Shown here piece by piece: positions 22,795 through 31,562 of a stretch of DNA of 64,000 nt; position 1 is the first letter of the stretch; every line of letters begins with the position of its first letter. The DNA lies in NCBI RefSeq assembly GCF_900200035.1, contig NZ_FZTC01000015.1, positions 372,001 through 436,000 of the forward strand, read 5' to 3'. Source of the stretch: Klebsiella grimontii (lineage in GTDB: Bacteria > Pseudomonadota > Gammaproteobacteria > Enterobacterales > Enterobacteriaceae). A model generated the notes under the pieces. The model was not told the origin of the DNA. It did not search any database and worked only from the letters and a program-made list of their open reading frames with translations. A program made the translations under genes and the position numbers.

Positions 22795-23067
22795 ATGGCA
22801 AAGCCAGAAGAGCCGTATCGTAAGTTGATTGTAGAGAGCTTTTACCCAGCCAGCATGTCAGGCAAGAAGGGTAAAGTTCATATCAGGCCGATTCCAGGAC
22901 AATGGGCGAGCACCTCACTTGCTGTTGAGTGTTCTAAAAAGTTGTCAGATGTGAAGGTTTACCCAATTGGCAGCCAATTTGAAATTACCGCCAAGCTTAC
23001 CGATAGGGAGGATGGCGGAGAGTACATATACAGCTCATTCCGGTGGGAATTTAAACACATCAAATAG
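22795..23067 (+). CDS. Hypothetical protein between head genes
   Basis: A 90-residue basic protein (MAKPEEPYRKLIVESFYPAS). The sequence is predicted beta-rich and not recognised. GGAGG precedes the ATG and a terminator hairpin overlaps its stop. It breaks the normal head-morphogenesis to protease order and so looks like an inserted accessory gene. Confidence 0.55.
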   Translation: MAKPEEPYRKLIVESFYPASMSGKKGKVHIRPIPGQWASTSLAVECSKKLSDVKVYPIGSQFEITAKLTDREDGGEYIYSSFRWEFKHIK

Positions 23068-23088
23068 GTCGCTACGGCGGCCTTTTTT
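23067..23088 (+). terminator. Rho-independent terminator inside the late operon
   Basis: GGTCGC-TACG-GCGGCC (one G-U pair) followed by six T, directly at the stop of the 90-residue gene. Read-through by the antiterminated polymerase would be needed for the head genes downstream. Confidence 0.7.
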
Positions 23089-23119
23089 ATTGCCTGAAAT
23101 CCACCAATGAGGACCCAGC

Positions 23120-24505
23120 ATGAAACGCAACCGCGTTAACGTGCTGACCGTCGTCAACTCCGCTTCAAACATCACCACTGAAACCATCGACGGCAAGCCA
23201 CATATTGTGGTTCGCGGCATCACGCCTGTCGTGGACGATATTGTGATGAACCGGAAGTTGTACCCGGCAGCAGAAATAGAAAAGGCCTATAACACGCTTG
23301 AGCGTAACCCGATGCCGCTGGGCCACCCAAAGGTTGACGGCAAGCATGTGTCTGCTCGCGATGTCCGGGCGGTGAATGAATATCACGTCGGCGCATGGCT
23401 GCAGAACGTCAGCCACAAAGACGGGAAGGTGACGGGCGACATGTACGTCAACCGCCAGTACGCCGAATCCAGCGATAAGGGCAAGCGCCTGATTAACCGC
23501 CTGGACGAGATGCTGTCCGGTACCAACTCCGACCCGATCCACATCTCCACCGGCCTGCTCTATTCCGGCATCGCCGCAAATGGCGAATCGAAGGGCAAGA
23601 AGTACAACGAGATCGCCACCAACATGATGTTTGACCATGTTGCGGTGCTGCTTGATGAGCCGGGTGCCGGGACTCCAGAGGAGGGCGTGGGCATCTTCGT
23701 TAACTCTGAAGGCGATGAACAGCAGATCGAAGTTGCCCGTCTTGCTGACGGTATCGACTGCACCCGCGACGGCCTGCTCAACAAGACCAAATTCTTCTTC
23801 ACCAATGCCTCCAACTTTTCTTTCGACGACATCTCCCGCGCTATCAGCGACAAGCTGCGCGAGGCTGACACCGAAGATAAGTGGCTTTGGCCTGAAACGG
23901 TGTGGCCGGACAGCTTCATCTACCGCAATGACACCAAATACCTGAAACAGAAGTACCTCATCGATGATGACGGCAAGGCCGTGTTCGTCGGCGAACCTGT
24001 AGAAGTCGTGCGCAAACCCACTGAGTACGAGATTAAAACCAACGGAGAGAACGATCCGATGAAAGAACTGATTATCAATGCGCTGCAAGCCGCTGGTAAG
24101 CCGACTGAAGGAAAGTCCGACGCCGAGCTGATGGACGCATACAACCAGATGAAGGCCGAAGAAGCCACCGCCAAGAAAAAAGGCGATGAAGAAATAGACC
24201 AGGAAACCGGCAAGCCCAAGAAAAAAGAGCAGGCCGCCAATAACGAAGAGATGCCAGCGTGGGCGAAAGTTCTTACTGAGCAGGTCACCGCACTTAACAG
24301 CCAGATCAATGCCAACTTTGACAAAGAGAAGGGCGAAAAGCGCGCGGCTGTGAAGCTGGCGATGAACATGAGCGACGACGAAGTCGCTGATCTGGACGGT
24401 AAGGCGCTCGACGCTATGTACGCCAAGTGCCAGACCTCTTTCGGCCTGAACGGTGCATTCCGCCAGGCAACCAACACCCAATCAGTCAGCGAAATGCCGG
24501 AGTAA
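23120..24505 (+). CDS. DUF2213 capsid protease/scaffold protein
   Basis: A 461-residue protein. The N-terminal about 240 residues match DUF2213 prohead-protease-like proteins, with NPMPLGHPKVDGKHVSARDV and DPIHISTGLL supplying candidate His and Ser catalytic residues. The C-terminal part (about 310-460) is rich in Lys and Glu with helical character, typical of a fused scaffold (MPAWAKVLTEQVTALNSQIN). It probably directs assembly of the capsid and then cleaves it. It lies just before the decoration and capsid genes, as expected. Confidence 0.82.
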   Translation: MKRNRVNVLTVVNSASNITTETIDGKPHIVVRGITPVVDDIVMNRKLYPAAEIEKAYNTLERNPMPLGHPKVDGKHVSARDVRAVNEYHVGAWLQNVSHKDGKVTGDMYVNRQYAESSDKGKRLINRLDEMLSGTNSDPIHISTGLLYSGIAANGESKGKKYNEIATNMMFDHVAVLLDEPGAGTPEEGVGIFVNSEGDEQQIEVARLADGIDCTRDGLLNKTKFFFTNASNFSFDDISRAISDKLREADTEDKWLWPETVWPDSFIYRNDTKYLKQKYLIDDDGKAVFVGEPVEVVRKPTEYEIKTNGENDPMKELIINALQAAGKPTEGKSDAELMDAYNQMKAEEATAKKKGDEEIDQETGKPKKKEQAANNEEMPAWAKVLTEQVTALNSQINANFDKEKGEKRAAVKLAMNMSDDEVADLDGKALDAMYAKCQTSFGLNGAFRQATNTQSVSEMPE

Positions 24506-24508
24506 AAA

Positions 24509-24949
24509 ATGGCTAAAGACGGAAAACACGTAATTCATGCGGGCGGTATCTTCGCGAACCCACAACTTCACCGTGAAGGTGCTGCAGCCGCTGATACGCC
24601 CCCCGGAACGATTGGTTTCTTCGACAACACCACGAAGAAATTCACCGCATCTGTGGATGGCAATGAAGCTGCGATCCTCTACGTAGCCAACTATGACTAC
24701 CTGCGTTGCAAAACGGTAGACGACGTCATCAAGGCTGGTGACTGGGTTGTTGCCTTCCACCCAACTCCAGGCGTTTTCTTCAACGTGCCAGCAGCAGCAG
24801 GTACCTACACAAAAGGGCAGCCGCTCTCTGTGGCCAACGGTCGCGTTAAAGCTGCTGGCACTGATGAATCGGTCCGCTGCTACGTAGAAGAAGACCGCTC
24901 ATACACCATTGCAACGGCAGGTGACCTCCTGCGCGTGGTCATTAAATAA
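24509..24949 (+). CDS. Head decoration/stabilisation protein (DUF2190-like)
   Basis: A 146-residue, beta-rich protein (DDVIKAGDWVVAFHPTPGVF; KGQPLSVANGRVKAAGTDES). This style of sequence between protease/scaffold and major capsid is typical of DUF2190-like head decoration proteins. It is three bases from the gene before and 11 from the capsid gene. The role is inferred from position and composition. Confidence 0.7.
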   Translation: MAKDGKHVIHAGGIFANPQLHREGAAAADTPPGTIGFFDNTTKKFTASVDGNEAAILYVANYDYLRCKTVDDVIKAGDWVVAFHPTPGVFFNVPAAAGTYTKGQPLSVANGRVKAAGTDESVRCYVEEDRSYTIATAGDLLRVVIK

Positions 24950-24960
24950 GGAGCACCTGA

Positions 24961-26040
24961 ATGTTTGTATTCTCCACTAAGCAGGCGACCGAAACCGGGA
25001 ACCTCGAAGCCAACATGGCTCAGTTCAATGAGCTGACGTTCGCTCGTAATTCCAGTGCTCAGGCCGTGGCAGACTTTATTGCTCGTACCCGTGTTCGCGG
25101 TGAAGCGGCAAATGCCCCGGTGCTGGACGCAGTAAACGCAGTCGACGATATCCGCCGTCTGTACAAGGCCTATGACCAGACCGTGCTGAAGCAATTCGAG
25201 CCGAACACCGAATTCACGCTGCTGAACGACCTGATGCCGCTGTCTCGCTCCGTTCGTCTCGAAGAGTCTGTGTATGAGTACGCTCGCACCGGTGGCCGTG
25301 GCTGGGCGCACACATCAATGTCCGGTCAGATTGGTGCTGCGCTGGATGCGAAGTCTTACACTTTCGACGGCACCATGGTGCCAATTCACGACAGCGGCTT
25401 TAAGTTCAACTGGCGTGATCCGGTATTCAACAAAGGATCTGCGCTTTCCTCTCTGGCCGATGCGCAGTCTGGATCCGTTGATGATGTCCGTCGCCAGTAT
25501 GTCGACTACATCTGGGAGGGTTTCCGCGATGCGGCGGGCAACTTCATTAAGTTCGACGATAAAACGTGGAAGGGACTTCGACATGATGAGCGCGTTGCAC
25601 AGGTAACTCTGACTCTGAACTTTGCAACCAGCACAGATCCAGACGCGATGCGTAAAGCTGCTATTGCTCTTCGAGACGTTCTTAAGCTGCAAAACTTCCA
25701 GTACGGTCAGCAGACCTGGTATGTATCGTCCGACATCATTTCCAACTGGGAACAGTATTTCGATACCCAAAACAAAACACGCACTGTGCTTGATGAAATT
25801 CTCAAGTTATCGGGCATTGCTGCCGTCAAAGAAGATGCTGAGCTGACCGGAAACGAAATCGTAATCGTGCCGCTGCAGGCTGGCGTGATTGCTCCTATCG
25901 TCGGCCAGGCGTTTGGTACCGTCGCCGATCCGCGTCAGTTCTACAACTCAGATTACGTTTGGCGTACCTGGGGAGCTGCTGGTCTGATGGTCAAGCAGGA
26001 CATCAACGGCCACTACTCTGTTATTCACGCTTCGAGCTAA
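24961..26040 (+). CDS. Major capsid protein
   Basis: A 359-residue protein following the protease/scaffold and decoration genes. It contains blocks typical of HK97-fold capsids of this siphophage group (RLEESVYEYARTGGRGWAHT; FNWRDPVFNKGSALSSLADA; a C-terminal PLQAGVIAPIVGQAFGTVAD). AAGGAG is eight bases before the ATG. It should be the most abundant virion protein. Confidence 0.85.
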   Translation: MFVFSTKQATETGNLEANMAQFNELTFARNSSAQAVADFIARTRVRGEAANAPVLDAVNAVDDIRRLYKAYDQTVLKQFEPNTEFTLLNDLMPLSRSVRLEESVYEYARTGGRGWAHTSMSGQIGAALDAKSYTFDGTMVPIHDSGFKFNWRDPVFNKGSALSSLADAQSGSVDDVRRQYVDYIWEGFRDAAGNFIKFDDKTWKGLRHDERVAQVTLTLNFATSTDPDAMRKAAIALRDVLKLQNFQYGQQTWYVSSDIISNWEQYFDTQNKTRTVLDEILKLSGIAAVKEDAELTGNEIVIVPLQAGVIAPIVGQAFGTVADPRQFYNSDYVWRTWGAAGLMVKQDINGHYSVIHASS

Positions 26041-26049
26041 GGAAAAAAC

Positions 26050-26451
26050 ATGGCACTCGTAAAGGTATTGGTAGCAAACCTCTTTGCCGGTGCCAGCCTT
26101 CAAAAACTGGAGGCTGGACAGGTTTATGACGTCGATGACTCGATCGCTGAGAAGTGGGTCGCGCAGGGTAAGGCGGAAAAATCAACTGACAAGAAGGGGG
26201 AGAAGCTCGTCTTTGAAGTGGCGACACCGTCTGCGCCTGTGGCATCCGGTGCATCCGATTTGCAGTCAAAACTCAATGATGCCCTTGAGCAGCTGAAGCA
26301 GGCCCAGTCACACGCTGATGCAAAAGACAAAGAGCATGCTGATGCCCTTGAGCAGCTGAAGCAGGCCCATGCGGCTGAGCTGGAATCGGCGAACAAACGC
26401 GCTGAAGAGTCAGAAGCCGCACTGGCAGAAGCAACCAAGAAGGCGAAATAA
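26050..26451 (+). CDS. Head-associated protein with coiled-coil repeats
   Basis: A 133-residue protein. Residues 1-55 form a small beta domain (MALVKVLVANLFAGASLQKL). The rest is an Ala/Glu/Lys-rich coiled coil containing two copies of DALEQLKQA. The repeats come from a 29 bp exact DNA duplication (26278-26306 and 26341-26369). It lies between capsid and connector genes; a capsid-vertex or linker role is a guess. Confidence 0.6.
   Translation: MALVKVLVANLFAGASLQKLEAGQVYDVDDSIAEKWVAQGKAEKSTDKKGEKLVFEVATPSAPVASGASDLQSKLNDALEQLKQAQSHADAKDKEHADALEQLKQAHAAELESANKRAEESEAALAEATKKAK
26278..26369 (+). repeat. Exact 29 bp direct repeat in a coiled-coil gene
   Basis: The segment beginning GATGCCCTTGAGCAGCTGAA occurs at 26278-26306 and 26341-26369, 63 bp apart. 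Recombination between copies would remove or add 21 codons in frame. Confidence 0.9.
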
Positions 26452-26453
26452 CC

Positions 26454-26831
26454 ATGGCTGACCCAATCACGGCGGCAGACGTGCAGGCGTTCATCGGTGA
26501 ATTGGGTTATGCCATACCCGGCGCGCTGCTGGACCCGATTCTATGCATGGTGAACAAGATTATCCCGTGCCTCGACGGTGCGGGATATGACGACTGCAGC
26601 GCAAAACTCATCCTGATGTATGCCGCTGCGCTCATGGCGACGTCTTCCGGTGCCCGGCGAATCAAATCGCAGGGGGCGCCATCGGGGGCATCGCGCTCGT
26701 TCGACTACGGAGATGACGGCATCACCTGGCTGCGCGACTCGCTGGCGAAGCTCGATACCAGCGGCTGCACCAGTGAACTACCAATCAGCGCCGGCAACAG
26801 CGTCGGCCTGTTTCTCGTTGTTGGCGGGTGA
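26454..26831 (+). CDS. Head-tail connector-like protein
   Basis: A 125-residue protein (MADPITAADVQAFIGELGYA) whose helical N-terminal half (LILMYAAALMATSSGARRIK) and DDGITWLRDSLAKLD motif fit the phage connector proteins that bind below the portal. The position after capsid and before head-closure genes agrees. It overlaps the next small gene by one base. Confidence 0.65.
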   Translation: MADPITAADVQAFIGELGYAIPGALLDPILCMVNKIIPCLDGAGYDDCSAKLILMYAAALMATSSGARRIKSQGAPSGASRSFDYGDDGITWLRDSLAKLDTSGCTSELPISAGNSVGLFLVVGG

Positions 26832-27007
26832 TGATGGTGTGGGTTTCAGTTCAGCAGCGGCTGCCGCGAACGTTCACCCGGGTGTGGGTCATGACCGATA
26901 CCGGCCAGCAGACCACGGCTTACGTTAACGGCGCGGGGCAGTGGATGATTAACTGCCCTCGCATACAGGCTACGGGCGCAAAAGTGTTGAGGTGGAAAGA
27001 TGACTGA
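26831..27007 (+). CDS. Small DUF551-like protein
   Basis: A 58-residue product (MMVWVSVQQRLPRTFTRVWV; ending KVLRWKDD). The WxSVxxRLP opening is the mark of DUF551-like phage proteins of unknown role. Its ATG overlaps the previous stop and its end overlaps the next start by 8 bp. Confidence 0.5.
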   Translation: MMVWVSVQQRLPRTFTRVWVMTDTGQQTTAYVNGAGQWMINCPRIQATGAKVLRWKDD

Positions 27008-27317
27008 GCGAGTGAAGAAGGCGAGCGATAACCGGTTATCGTTCATGTGTCCTGGGTGCTGTAGCCGCCATGTAGTGCAGGTTGGCAATGGAGAAGGCCC
27101 TCGATGGGGATGGAATGGAAGCGTGGATAAACCGACGCTTACCCCCAGCGTTTTAGTTACTGGCTTCACGCCCAGTGATGACCCAGAACAATTTGATGAT
27201 GCCACTAAAGACAAGCCGTTCACTTGCCATTCATTTGTGACAGACGGGCAGATTCAATATCTGAATGACTGCACACACAGCATGGCAGGCATGACGGTGC
27301 CGCTACCAGAGCTTTGA
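27000..27317 (+). CDS. DUF6527-like protein
   Basis: A 105-residue protein with a Cys/His pattern: FMCPGCCSRH (about residues 15-24), WGWNGSVDKPTLTPSVLV, TCHSFVTDGQIQYLNDCTHS and AGMTVPLP. This is the pattern I know as DUF6527, found in phage genomes and probably metal-binding. Its place among neck genes is common but its function is unknown. Confidence 0.7.
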   Translation: MTERVKKASDNRLSFMCPGCCSRHVVQVGNGEGPRWGWNGSVDKPTLTPSVLVTGFTPSDDPEQFDDATKDKPFTCHSFVTDGQIQYLNDCTHSMAGMTVPLPEL

Positions 27318-27327
27318 GGGGTTAGCG

Positions 27328-27690
27328 ATGTCTAGCGTTGCCAACTGGTCATACACCGCGACGGCGACAATCTGGCGGCGCATACGCGATGCTGACGGTA
27401 GCGATACCGACGGCGGAGGTCAGCCGTACGGGTGGGAAGCGCCTATCGCTATCCTCTGCGACTACCAGGGCGGTCTCTCTGCGAAAATCGGCGACCTTGG
27501 CCGGGAAATTGTGGTTAAAAACACGATATGGACCGAGTACGCAACGGCGCGGGAAGGGGATTATATCCTGATTGGCGCATCAACCGATGCGGCGCCGCCA
27601 GATGAAGCTGATGAGATTCGGCAGATCGTCCAGTTTGCAGATACGTTCGAGCGACTGGCGGACGATTTCGCACTGATTACGGGAGTCTGA
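27328..27690 (+). CDS. Head-closure/head-tail adaptor protein
   Basis: A 120-residue, beta-rich protein (WSYTATATIWRRIRDADGSD; GREIVVKNTIWTEYATAREG). The sequence fits small stopper proteins between connector and tail-completion genes. Assigned mainly by position. Confidence 0.65.
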   Translation: MSSVANWSYTATATIWRRIRDADGSDTDGGGQPYGWEAPIAILCDYQGGLSAKIGDLGREIVVKNTIWTEYATAREGDYILIGASTDAAPPDEADEIRQIVQFADTFERLADDFALITGV

Positions 27691-27692
27691 TT

Positions 27693-28061
27693 ATGGGCGC
27701 TAAAGTACGCGGCATCCGCCAGGCTAAGGCCAATCTCGACCGCATCATTAAGGACGTGCAGGGGCGAAAGGTTGTGCGAGCGCTGCAGTCGGCAATGCTT
27801 ATCGGTAGCGCACAGGCAGCACTTTACACTCCGATCGACACGTCAACACTCATCAATAGCCAGTTCCGGGAAATCACTGCTAATGGCGTGAGAGTGACCG
27901 GGCGCGTTGGCTATACGGCTAACTATGCGGTGTTTGTTCACGACCCTGAAGTGAAGCAGAACTTCCGGCGCGCGACTGCGCGGAAAGAGTTCTTAACGAA
28001 GGGCTTCGAGGATACCCGCAGCCAGATTGACGCGGCTGTTAAGAAGGAGTTGTCATTATGA
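27693..28061 (+). CDS. HK97 gp10-like tail-completion protein
   Basis: A 122-residue basic protein with the gp10-like pattern: an N-terminal helix (RGIRQAKANLDRIIKDVQGR), then AALYTPIDTSTLINSQF and VGYTANYAVFVHDPE, where the YTPIDTSTL and Y(A)xFVH blocks are characteristic. These proteins cap the tail tube. Overlaps the next gene by 4 bp. Confidence 0.85.
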   Translation: MGAKVRGIRQAKANLDRIIKDVQGRKVVRALQSAMLIGSAQAALYTPIDTSTLINSQFREITANGVRVTGRVGYTANYAVFVHDPEVKQNFRRATARKEFLTKGFEDTRSQIDAAVKKELSL

Positions 28062-28297
28062 ATCGCGGCACCCTCATTATGAATCGCAACATCCATTTTG
28101 CTGGAGATGGTCTTGGTCCTCGAAAAGTATTCGTGAATGGCAACCAAATCGGCGGGGTGTTTTTTGCTGATATCCAGCGCGGAATTGTTCGATATCATCC
28201 AAGGCCATTCAGAGCCCATAAACGCCGTAAAGGTGAGCTATACGAGCGTACTCTAAAGGGGCGCGTCGAAGTCGTTCCATGTGGAGAAGGCCAATGA
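28058..28297 (+). CDS. Hypothetical phage protein in the neck region
   Basis: A 79-residue basic protein. It has two possible starts (28058 and 28079) that arise from a duplicated CATTATGAATCGC. It reads FAGDGLGPRKVFVNGNQIGG and ends in a very basic HPRPFRAHKRRKGELYERT stretch. Not recognised. Overlaps both neighbours by 4 bp. Confidence 0.5.
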   Translation: MNRGTLIMNRNIHFAGDGLGPRKVFVNGNQIGGVFFADIQRGIVRYHPRPFRAHKRRKGELYERTLKGRVEVVPCGEGQ

Positions 28298-28677
28298 CTC
28301 CTCCAATGTACATGCGCCTGAAAGACCTGTTTGTGGCTGAAGGGCTCACCGCGGGATTTCGGGTGCAATGGCGGCAATGGAAGGACTCCGGAAAGGATGC
28401 CGACCAGTTCATCGTGTTCCGGCCTTCCGGTGGTACCAATATCGAGTACGACCGCGGCGGCGACTGGTATGTGATGGTCGATGTTGTTTCCTCCAAAGCG
28501 AATCCCGATGCTGCGGACGCCGCGGTAAACGCCATTGTCGAGTATATCAGCGCGCAATCCGGCGCCGATGATTGCGTAGGCGCGCTACGGATTGTCGGCA
28601 ATGTACCGGCGCCGATCCCCACCGAAGAGGGCCGGTTAGTAACCCGGCTGCTCGTCTCATGCACATACGGCGAATAA
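28294..28677 (+). CDS. Tail terminator-like minor tail protein
   Basis: A 127-residue protein from ATG 28294 (overlapping the previous stop). MRLKDLFVAEGLTAGFRVQW starts a fold with a central QFIVFRPSGGT and a C-terminal VTRLLVSCTYGE, as in gpU-like tail terminators that stop tube polymerisation. Position just before the major tail gene supports this. A terminator hairpin follows. Confidence 0.65.
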   Translation: MTPPMYMRLKDLFVAEGLTAGFRVQWRQWKDSGKDADQFIVFRPSGGTNIEYDRGGDWYVMVDVVSSKANPDAADAAVNAIVEYISAQSGADDCVGALRIVGNVPAPIPTEEGRLVTRLLVSCTYGE

Positions 28678-28695
28678 TCGTCAGAATCACTAACA

Positions 28696-28719
28696 GGCTG
28701 CCATCTGGCGGCCTTTTTT
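28696..28719 (+). terminator. Rho-independent terminator before the major tail gene
   Basis: GGCTGCC-ATCT-GGCGGCC (one G-U pair) followed by six T. Confidence 0.7.
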
Positions 28720-28734
28720 ATTTGAGAGGTACAC

Positions 28735-29499
28735 ATGCAAGGCTGTGCTAATGATACCGGCAAGCTGATTGGTAAGGTGGCCGTGCTACGCATGGCTATG
28801 GGCTGTGCTGATACCGTTCCGGCCCTTTCCGAATGGAAACGCCTGGGCGCGCTGACAACGAAAGGGTTCGACTACTCCATGAATACCGTCACCTCTGAGG
28901 TTGACGATACGAAAGGGTTGGTTGAGAACCTGGTGAACAACATGGATTTCACCATCTCCGGTGAAGGGGAATTCCGTAAGCAGGATAAAACGACTGAAAT
29001 CGGCGCCATCACTATCTCGAAATATATTTTCGATGAAGTGCAGGCCGGTCGCCAGCCGACGCTGTGGGTACGCTTTGACTTCACTGGTGAAGACGCCGGC
29101 ACCTACATCATGGGGTATTTCAACACAACCTCATGGTCTGGTGATTTCGGTACCTCTGACATTTCCACCTTCTCCGGGGAATGGAAAGTCTACGACGCTG
29201 ACACTGTCGTGTTCGAAGTAGCTGGACCGGCGCTGGCATTCACCACGAACCTGACGGCAACCAAGACAGTAGCCGCTGGCTCAGCCCTTAACATGTCGGT
29301 AGCGGTAGATGGCGGCATCTCGCCTTACACCTATGTGTGGAAGAAAGACGGCTCTGTCGTCAGCGGGCAAACAACGGCGACCTTCAACAAGGCCAGCGCT
29401 GTTTCCGGTGATGCGGGTGTTTACACCTGCGAAGTCACCGATTCTGCATCAACGCCTGTGAAAATCACGTCCTTTGCGTGCGCGGTGACCATCAGCTAA
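28735..29499 (+). CDS. Major tail tube protein with C-terminal Ig-like domain
   Basis: A 254-residue protein. Residues 1-165 form the tail-tube domain (EWKRLGALTTKGFDYSMNTV; TISGEGEFRKQDKTTEIGAI). Residues about 168-254 form an Ig-like domain (VAVDGGISPYTYVWKKDGSV; GVYTCEVTDSAS with the YTC motif). Ig-like domains on siphophage tail tubes decorate the virion surface and may help adhesion. Lambda gpV also has one. Confidence 0.88.
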   Translation: MQGCANDTGKLIGKVAVLRMAMGCADTVPALSEWKRLGALTTKGFDYSMNTVTSEVDDTKGLVENLVNNMDFTISGEGEFRKQDKTTEIGAITISKYIFDEVQAGRQPTLWVRFDFTGEDAGTYIMGYFNTTSWSGDFGTSDISTFSGEWKVYDADTVVFEVAGPALAFTTNLTATKTVAAGSALNMSVAVDGGISPYTYVWKKDGSVVSGQTTATFNKASAVSGDAGVYTCEVTDSASTPVKITSFACAVTIS

Positions 29500-29565
29500 C
29501 TCCCTGGCTTTTCGTGAATAGTACAAAGGGCGTTCTGCGCCCTTGATACTGTTTATGGAGCGACT

Positions 29566-30255
29566 ATGACCCCGATTAAAGAATTAGGCGAATGCGTTAT
29601 CGGATTCGGTGACCGGGAATTCTTTTTCCGTCCGTCGTTTCTCAACATGGCGCGCATCGGAGAGCCCGATGAGATTGTTCAGGCGTTCTATGACCTGTGC
29701 AATGACGAGGCTACTCCACTAATACAGCGCGCTGCTGAGGCGTATATCCGCGATGAGTACAGCCGCCTTCCTGATTGTGTGCTGCGATATATCCAGAGTG
29801 GGCTACTGACACGCAAAGCCATCATGGCTGCGCATACAGTGCTTACAGCTTGCTGTGACGATGATATCGGCGATCTGGTTGGATGGATGAAACCTGCGAA
29901 ATCACGAAAGCGCGGTTTCGTCTGGCGCCCCGGAAGTATGACGCCGGAAATTATGGTCATCGTCGCGCAAAACCTGATGATGCACGGCATCATCGGCAAA
30001 GCGAAGGTGCGCAAGCTGCAGCGTTACGAAACGAACGAGACAACCGCAGAATTCCGCGCAGCCGACTACATCATGGCGGCCCGTAACCATTTCGGCATAA
30101 GCCGGGAAGAGGCCGAGAACCTAACGATGACAGAGTTCGCCATGATGATTAACGCCAAATACCCCAATCAGAACGGCTTCACGCGCGAAGAGTACGACAC
30201 GGTCATGGACGAAGACGATCGCCGCTGGCAGGCGATGATGGAGCAGGAGATATAG
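29566..30255 (+). CDS. Tail assembly chaperone-like protein (DUF6246)
   Basis: A 229-residue helical protein (MTPIKELGECVIGFGDREFF; RYETNETTAEFRAADYIMAA). It lies between the major tail gene and (after an accessory block) the tape measure, where lambda has G/GT. I see no obvious slippery heptamer followed by a second frame, so a frameshifted long form is not evident. A hairpin (AAGGGCG/CGCCCTT, 29527-29545) sits upstream. Confidence 0.65.
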   Translation: MTPIKELGECVIGFGDREFFFRPSFLNMARIGEPDEIVQAFYDLCNDEATPLIQRAAEAYIRDEYSRLPDCVLRYIQSGLLTRKAIMAAHTVLTACCDDDIGDLVGWMKPAKSRKRGFVWRPGSMTPEIMVIVAQNLMMHGIIGKAKVRKLQRYETNETTAEFRAADYIMAARNHFGISREEAENLTMTEFAMMINAKYPNQNGFTREEYDTVMDEDDRRWQAMMEQEI

Positions 30256-30570
30256 AGTACTCAAGAGTGTTTTTATTGTCAGAATGATACTGTGCGTGAT
30301 CGATAGCACATACCGCACAAAATGCGCGATCGATTTAACCACCTCTAAAACGAAGCCAGGAGCTCTACAAGAGGCGATGATTTGAGGCGTATCCTGGTAC
30401 ACGGCTATTTTGTGCTTTTTTGAGTGACTTTTAAGACCATTTTGAACACGCTAGATTCAACCAAAGGTTGAAGGATTGACCTTGAGGTAATACACTTTGC
30501 TAACTTTTAGCATTAGGCTAATTACGATTTTGTGGCATTTAAGTCGTTAAGAGCGGCAGAGGGAATTAGT
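30256..30570. other. Promoter/operator region of the toxin operon
   Basis: 315 bp, AT-rich, no gene. It holds two symmetrical elements: TTCAACC-aaa-GGTTGAA (30456-30472) and the alternating half-sites GCTAA, TTAGC, GCTAA (30499-30503, 30507-30511, 30517-30521). TTGACC (30476-30481) is a possible -35, but the -10 is not clear (TAACTT at a 19 bp spacing). The symmetry suggests autoregulation by the downstream gene products. Confidence 0.5.
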
Positions 30571-31143
30571 ATGGCTATCAGTCAAGCGATTGCATTGGCT
30601 GCGATAACTCAACAAATGAACAAGGTTCAGGATGCTGTTAATAGTGCATTCAAGCCCTTGATTTCTAATGCCTGTGAAATGCCTGCGAGATTGAATGCAG
30701 AAGAGTCTTTGCGCAGGTGTACAGCAGTTGTCGCAAGCATCAAGCTGATAGAAGACATGGCAAAAGAAGGTATGCATCACTTGGCTAATGTGCGCTCGGG
30801 GGAGATTGATTTAGGGAGCGCGCCTGAAGGGCTCATAGAGACGATGAATGCTTTGGCTGTGGCATGTAAGAATGCTCGCGGTCATGTTGTAGAAATGTTT
30901 GCATTTGCTGAAAGTTCTCCTATGTGGAGCGGGCATATCAGCATGCTCAGACCCTTAAAGAAAAAATATGTTAAGGCACTTTCTGCAGCAGAAAACATCG
31001 CAAACCAAATGATTACTGAAGTCAAAGAGGCAAAATCAGCGTCCGCCGATGTTGAATCTTTAGATATACGTCGTGACGACGCGATTTCATTAATTAAAAC
31101 TTCACACATCATGCTGGGGGCTGATTCTCCAAAGTGGATGTGA
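30571..31143 (+). CDS. Unknown helical protein, partner of YafO-family toxin
   Basis: A 190-residue protein from ATG 30571 (AGAGG nine bases upstream; a GTG at 30532 would add 13 residues). It is almost all helical (MAISQAIALAAITQQMNKVQ; LKKKYVKALSAAENIANQMI) and I recognise no family. It is not the YafN-type antitoxin expected beside YafO. One base separates its stop from the toxin ATG, so the pair forms an operon ending in a strong terminator at 31563-31582. A new antitoxin type is one explanation; unrelated membership of the operon is another. Confidence 0.6.
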   Translation: MAISQAIALAAITQQMNKVQDAVNSAFKPLISNACEMPARLNAEESLRRCTAVVASIKLIEDMAKEGMHHLANVRSGEIDLGSAPEGLIETMNALAVACKNARGHVVEMFAFAESSPMWSGHISMLRPLKKKYVKALSAAENIANQMITEVKEAKSASADVESLDIRRDDAISLIKTSHIMLGADSPKWM

Positions 31144-31144
31144 C

Positions 31145-31561
31145 ATGGTAAGAGTCAGTATTACTAGTGGGTTATACCAGCAAGCTGCAGCGCATAGATA
31201 CGCTAAAATGCTGGCTCAAACCATATCCAATGAAACCCAATACTGGTGTTTTGGTTCACATGGTAGCTTTGAAAGAAGCTACGAAGCTATGGCCGCAAAC
31301 ATCAAGAAGATACATCTTAAACTTCCTGGCGATAAGCCGTGGCCTCCAGAGTACTCGCTGAGCCAGAGAACCTGCGATAATTATTTGGTTTACGCTAAGC
31401 ATCTTTATAATGACGAACACTACCAGATAGTAGCCATAATCAGCCCTAATGCACATGATCAGATTGATTCATTACTGCCATCGATTATTAAGCTTGTAGA
31501 AGATACATTCTCTGAACTTCCTCAAGATGAACTTGATAAGCTAGAGACATACAATGCCTAA
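31145..31561 (+). CDS. YafO-family mRNA interferase toxin
   Basis: A 138-residue protein. Its second half follows the YafO pattern closely: IKKIHLKLPGDKPWPPEYSL, SQRTCDNYLVYAKHLYNDEH, YQIVAIISPNAHDQID. E. coli YafO has the equivalent xHIHL...PFPPQL...FSRTxDxxLVY...LLIAILKPEPH order. YafO toxins bind the ribosome and cleave mRNA near the start codon. The N-terminal 40 residues diverge. The gene sits inside the tail operon with its own promoter-like region and terminator, so it is a moron. Confidence 0.75.
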   Translation: MVRVSITSGLYQQAAAHRYAKMLAQTISNETQYWCFGSHGSFERSYEAMAANIKKIHLKLPGDKPWPPEYSLSQRTCDNYLVYAKHLYNDEHYQIVAIISPNAHDQIDSLLPSIIKLVEDTFSELPQDELDKLETYNA

Positions 31562-31562
31562 T

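Noticed and set aside
23165..24481. Long minus-strand frame (438 codons) opposite the DUF2213 protease gene
   Set aside because: No ribosome-binding site or domain logic. The plus-strand protein has family motifs and fits the head operon, so the reverse frame is a codon-bias shadow.
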